A DNA stretch of 60,101 nucleotides, taken from the NCBI GenBank assembly GCA_018661505.1, contig JABJIE010000088.1:1-60101 (forward strand), read 5' to 3'. The position numbers and the translations under genes were made by a program. Each line of letters starts with the position of its first letter. The stretch's first letter is position 1. Shown here piece after piece: positions 56,447 through 60,101 of this stretch. The notes beneath the pieces were generated by a model. The model did not search any database. It was given only the letters and a program-made list of their open reading frames with translations, and was not told the origin of the DNA. The DNA comes from Lentimicrobiaceae bacterium (lineage in GTDB: Bacteria; Bacteroidota; Bacteroidia; Bacteroidales; F082).

Positions 56447-57439
56447 ATGGCAATATTAGCATTTCAGAAGCCTGACAAGGTTGTAATGAATGAAGCCGAT
56501 GAGTTCCGCGGTATATTTGAATTCCGCCCATTGGAACCAGGTTTTGGTATAACTATAGGTAATGCCCTGAGACGTATTTTATTATCATCACTTGAAGGGT
56601 TTGCCATTACATCAGTAAAAATCGATGGCGTTGTACATGAATTTTCTACTGTAAAAGGTGTTGTTGAAGATGTTACTGAGATAGTGCTGAACCTTAAGAA
56701 AATTCGCTTTAAGCAACAAATTCAAAGTGAAAATAGCGAAAAGGTTAACATCATTATTGGTGATCAAGAAGTATTCAACGCTGGAGACATAAATAAATTT
56801 CTCTCTGTATTTCAGGTGTTAAATCCTGAAGAGGTTATTTGTAACCTAGATCCTTCTGTAAAGTTAAGTCTTGAACTTACAATAGGAAAAGGTAGGGGCT
56901 ATGTTCCTGCTGAAGAGAATTTAGACGAGGATGCGTTGGTTGGAACGGTTGCTATCGATTCGATACATACTCCCATAAAGAATGTTAAATATCACGTTGA
57001 AGATTTTCGTGTTGAACAAAAAACCGATTATGAAAAATTGGTATTTGATATACAAACTGATGGATCCATTCATCCAAAGGAAGCTCTAAAGGAAGCAGCT
57101 AAAATATTAATTCAGCACTTCATGTTATTCTCAGATGAAAGGATAACACTTGAAACCGAGGAAAAATCGGTTAATGAAGAGTTTGATGAGAATACACTGC
57201 ACATACGTCAATTGTTAAAATCTAAGCTTGTTGACTTAGACCTCTCTGTAAGAGCTCTAAACTGCTTGAAAGCTGCAGATGTTGAAACACTTGGTGAATT
57301 AGTTGCTTACAATAGAAATGATTTACTTAAGTTTAGAAACTTTGGTAAAAAATCTCTTACCGAGCTAGACCAGTTGGTTGAACAAAAAGGTCTTGAGTTT
57401 GGTATGAATACAGCAAAATATAAATTAGATAAGGATTAA
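56447..57439 (+). CDS. rpoA: RNA polymerase alpha subunit
   Basis: Scaffold of RNA polymerase, 330 residues. The N-terminal dimerisation domain (1 to about 230) has [25 protein letters not shown]. The C-terminal domain (about 250-330) has [23 protein letters not shown] and [25 protein letters not shown], which binds UP elements and activators. That matters for the far-upstream operator-like sites noted here. Confidence 0.98.
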   Translation: MAILAFQKPDKVVMNEADEFRGIFEFRPLEPGFGITIGNALRRILLSSLEGFAITSVKIDGVVHEFSTVKGVVEDVTEIVLNLKKIRFKQQIQSENSEKVNIIIGDQEVFNAGDINKFLSVFQVLNPEEVICNLDPSVKLSLELTIGKGRGYVPAEENLDEDALVGTVAIDSIHTPIKNVKYHVEDFRVEQKTDYEKLVFDIQTDGSIHPKEALKEAAKILIQHFMLFSDERITLETEEKSVNEEFDENTLHIRQLLKSKLVDLDLSVRALNCLKAADVETLGELVAYNRNDLLKFRNFGKKSLTELDQLVEQKGLEFGMNTAKYKLDKD

Positions 57440-57444
57440 GCGAG

Positions 57445-58236
57445 ATGAGACACAGAAAGAGTTTTAATCATTTAGGAAGAACATCCTCACATAGGAAAGC
57501 AATGCTCGCTAATATGGCAGCATCGTTAATATTGCATAAGCGAATAACAACTACAGTTGCTAAAGCAAAAGCCCTTAGAGGTTATGTTGAACCTTTGTTA
57601 ACAAAATCAAAAGAAGATACCACTCACTCTCGTAGAGTTGTGTTTAGTTATCTTAATGATAAATATGCGGTTACTGAACTTTTCAGAAATATTTCTGGTA
57701 AAATTGCTGATCGCCCAGGAGGTTACACTCGAATAATAAAAATTGGTAAACGTCAAGGTGATAATGCTGAAATGGCAATGATTGAGTTGGTTGATTACAA
57801 CGAACTATTACTGACAGACAAATCCAAGAAAGCAAAATCAACTCGTCGTCGTAGAGGCGGTGGTGCCAAAAAACAAGAAGCTGTTACTGCTATAAAGGAT
57901 GAGGCACCATCAGTTGTAGAAGATATTCTAGAGGAAGATCTTGTGGGTGAAATAGTAGAAAAGAAAGAGCCCAATACAGAAGAAGTAAAGGCAGAACCTA
58001 AAGTTGAAGCCAAGGAAGAAAAGCCAAAGGCTGCTAAGAAAGCTGAGCCTAAAGTTGAAGCTAAGGAAGAAAAGCCAAAGGCTGCTAAGAAAGCTGAGCC
58101 TAAAGCTGAAGCTAAGGAAGAAAAGCCAAAGGCTGCTAAGAAAGCTGAGCCTAAACCTGAAGCCAAGGAAGAAAAGCCAAAGGCTGCTAAGAAAGCTGAG
58201 CCTAAAGCTGACGATAAGGCAAAGGAAGATAAATAG
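57445..58236 (+). CDS. rplQ: 50S ribosomal protein L17 with long repeated charged tail
   Basis: 263 residues. The first ~120 are ordinary L17 ([34 protein letters not shown], then [32 protein letters not shown]). A tail of about 140 residues follows, first basic ([15 protein letters not shown]), then acidic, then four copies of a 17-residue unit of the type [17 protein letters not shown] plus a partial fifth (nucleotides 57991-58212). Extended tails on L17 occur in other Bacteroidota. The tail is probably disordered and its role is unknown. Last gene of the supercluster; terminator at 58261. Confidence 0.96.
   Translation: MRHRKSFNHLGRTSSHRKAMLANMAASLILHKRITTTVAKAKALRGYVEPLLTKSKEDTTHSRRVVFSYLNDKYAVTELFRNISGKIADRPGGYTRIIKIGKRQGDNAEMAMIELVDYNELLLTDKSKKAKSTRRRRGGGAKKQEAVTAIKDEAPSVVEDILEEDLVGEIVEKKEPNTEEVKAEPKVEAKEEKPKAAKKAEPKVEAKEEKPKAAKKAEPKAEAKEEKPKAAKKAEPKPEAKEEKPKAAKKAEPKADDKAKEDK
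57991..58212 (+). repeat. Four and a part 51-bp tandem repeats inside rplQ
   Basis: Units at 57991-58041, 58042-58092, 58093-58143 and 58144-58194 are nearly identical at the DNA level, with a partial unit after them. The length is a multiple of three, so copy changes keep the frame. Confidence 0.95.
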
Positions 58237-58260
58237 ACTGCATAAAATCTAATGTAAGTT

Positions 58261-58292
58261 AAGGATAAGAGTACTGCTCTTATCCTTTTTTT
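58261..58292 (+). terminator. Terminator of the ribosomal supercluster
   Basis: AAGGATAAGAG (58261-58271) pairs perfectly with CTCTTATCCTT (58277-58287), 11 bp with a 5-base loop, followed by T. It lies 24 bases after rplQ. Confidence 0.93.
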
Positions 58293-58310
58293 GTGACTTT
58301 AAATTTGTAG

Positions 58311-59740
<1,430 letters not shown>

Positions 59741-59760
59741 AGTTTTTATAATAATTCATA

Positions 59761-59790
59761 AAAAGCCGGCCTATGTCGGCTTTTTTTTAT
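59761..59790 (+). terminator. Terminator of eno
   Basis: AAAAGCCG (59761-59768) pairs with CGGCTTTT (59777-59784) around an 8-base loop and continues into a T run, 21 bases after the stop. Confidence 0.92.
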
Positions 59791-59863
59791 TTGATGTAAT
59801 TACCACATAATCAAGTCAAAATAAATTCAATTATTTTTTTTCAAAAATATTTCTCAAATCTAT

Positions 59864-59893
59864 TTGCATAACTGAAATATATATCTACTTTTG
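59864..59893 (+). promoter_or_regulatory. Strong promoter after eno (TTG-N19-TACTTTTG)
   Basis: TTG 59864-59866 and TACTTTTG 59886-59893 have exactly 19 nt between them. The transcript would start near 59897 with CCGCTTTAAG. No ORF of note lies in the next 150 bases, so it drives a small RNA, a long leader or a gene beyond the window. Confidence 0.78.
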
Positions 59894-60035
59894 CCGCCGC
59901 TTTAAGCATTAGTTCATATACAAAGCTGAGTAATATTTAGATGATTATTATTGGTTATTTCACTGTAATATAGCGGTGTAAATAATTGGTTTTAAAGGCG
60001 AGAAAAAAAAAGATTATTTTTTTTCAATATTTGTT

Positions 60036-60065
60036 TTGTCAGTAAAAAAAAGAATATTACTTTTG
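60036..60065 (+). promoter_or_regulatory. Second strong promoter at the window end (TTG-N19-TACTTTTG)
   Basis: TTG 60036-60038 and TACTTTTG 60058-60065 again have 19 nt between them. The following GCAGCCCCTTTTTAAG is nearly identical to the start region of the rpsL distal promoter. The transcribed gene lies outside the window. Confidence 0.78.
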
Positions 60066-60101
60066 CAGCCCCTTTTTAAGGGAAAAACTAGAAGAAGTTT
60101 C

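Noticed and set aside
57795-58166. Long minus-strand frame opposite rplQ with a repeated Gly-Ser-Ala pattern
   Set aside because: It is the shadow of the 51-bp repeats in rplQ. It has no promoter or family resemblance.
57991-58212. Regular direct repeats that could suggest a CRISPR array
   Set aside because: The units are contiguous without spacers and encode an in-frame 17-residue protein repeat.

Overview
The window comes from a low-GC member of the Bacteroidota, probably a free-living, gliding Bacteroidia or related lineage. Four things in the sequence point there. Several secreted proteins end in type IX secretion (T9SS) sorting domains with YPNP motifs. The gliding gene gldA is present. 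Promoters follow the Bacteroidota pattern TAnnTTTG, often with TTG exactly 19 nt upstream. Clear Shine-Dalgarno sites are largely absent. I see no tRNA, rRNA, insertion sequence, prophage or CRISPR array.

Layout. 1-2.6 kb: a T9SS-exported protein with two starch-binding-like repeats (3' end outside the window) and a LacI-family regulator. 2.8-6.5 kb: asparaginase and TatD (minus strand), a LOG-family protein, a P-loop kinase and a small outer-membrane barrel (plus strand). 6.5-10.1 kb: a TolC/adaptor export pair followed by tsaB. 10.3-16.5 kb: an M1 peptidase, a small zinc-ribbon membrane protein, a serine hydrolase lipoprotein and an RprXY-like two-component system. 16.6-16.7 kb: a candidate small RNA. 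16.8-20 kb: two aldehyde dehydrogenases for amino acid catabolism. 20.2-26.4 kb: a GH31 plus GH13 operon divergent from a trehalose-synthase-like GH13. 26.6-39.8 kb: priA, an Omp28-type thioredoxin-fold protein, two paralogous T9SS proteins, metK with a SAM-II-like riboswitch, gldA, a UvrD/PcrA helicase and a GT39-like glycosyltransferase. 40.1-58.2 kb: one continuous str-S10-spc-alpha ribosomal supercluster (rpsL to rplQ, without tuf). 58.4-59.7 kb: enolase. The last 350 bases hold two tandem strong promoters reading out of the window.

Most interesting signal. An identical 11-base core, TGCAAACGATT, with the central CG of LacI-family operators, occurs at three intergenic places: upstream of the starch-binding protein and next to the lacI gene, between the divergent GH31/GH13 operon and the trehalose-synthase-like gene, and upstream of enolase. 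Its centre lies 102.5, 103.5 and 103.5 bp from the -7 box of three of the four promoters and 94.5 bp from the fourth. This fixed distance, about ten helical turns, suggests a LacI-type activator joining extracellular alpha-glucan capture, hydrolysis, intracellular trehalose/maltose conversion and lower glycolysis in one regulon.

Other noncoding signals are: a metK riboswitch with a visible competing pairing; a roughly 105-nt candidate sRNA with a strong terminator; a structured rpsL leader between two promoters; a shared GC-rich start-site motif at growth-related promoters; and several apparently leaderless mRNAs.
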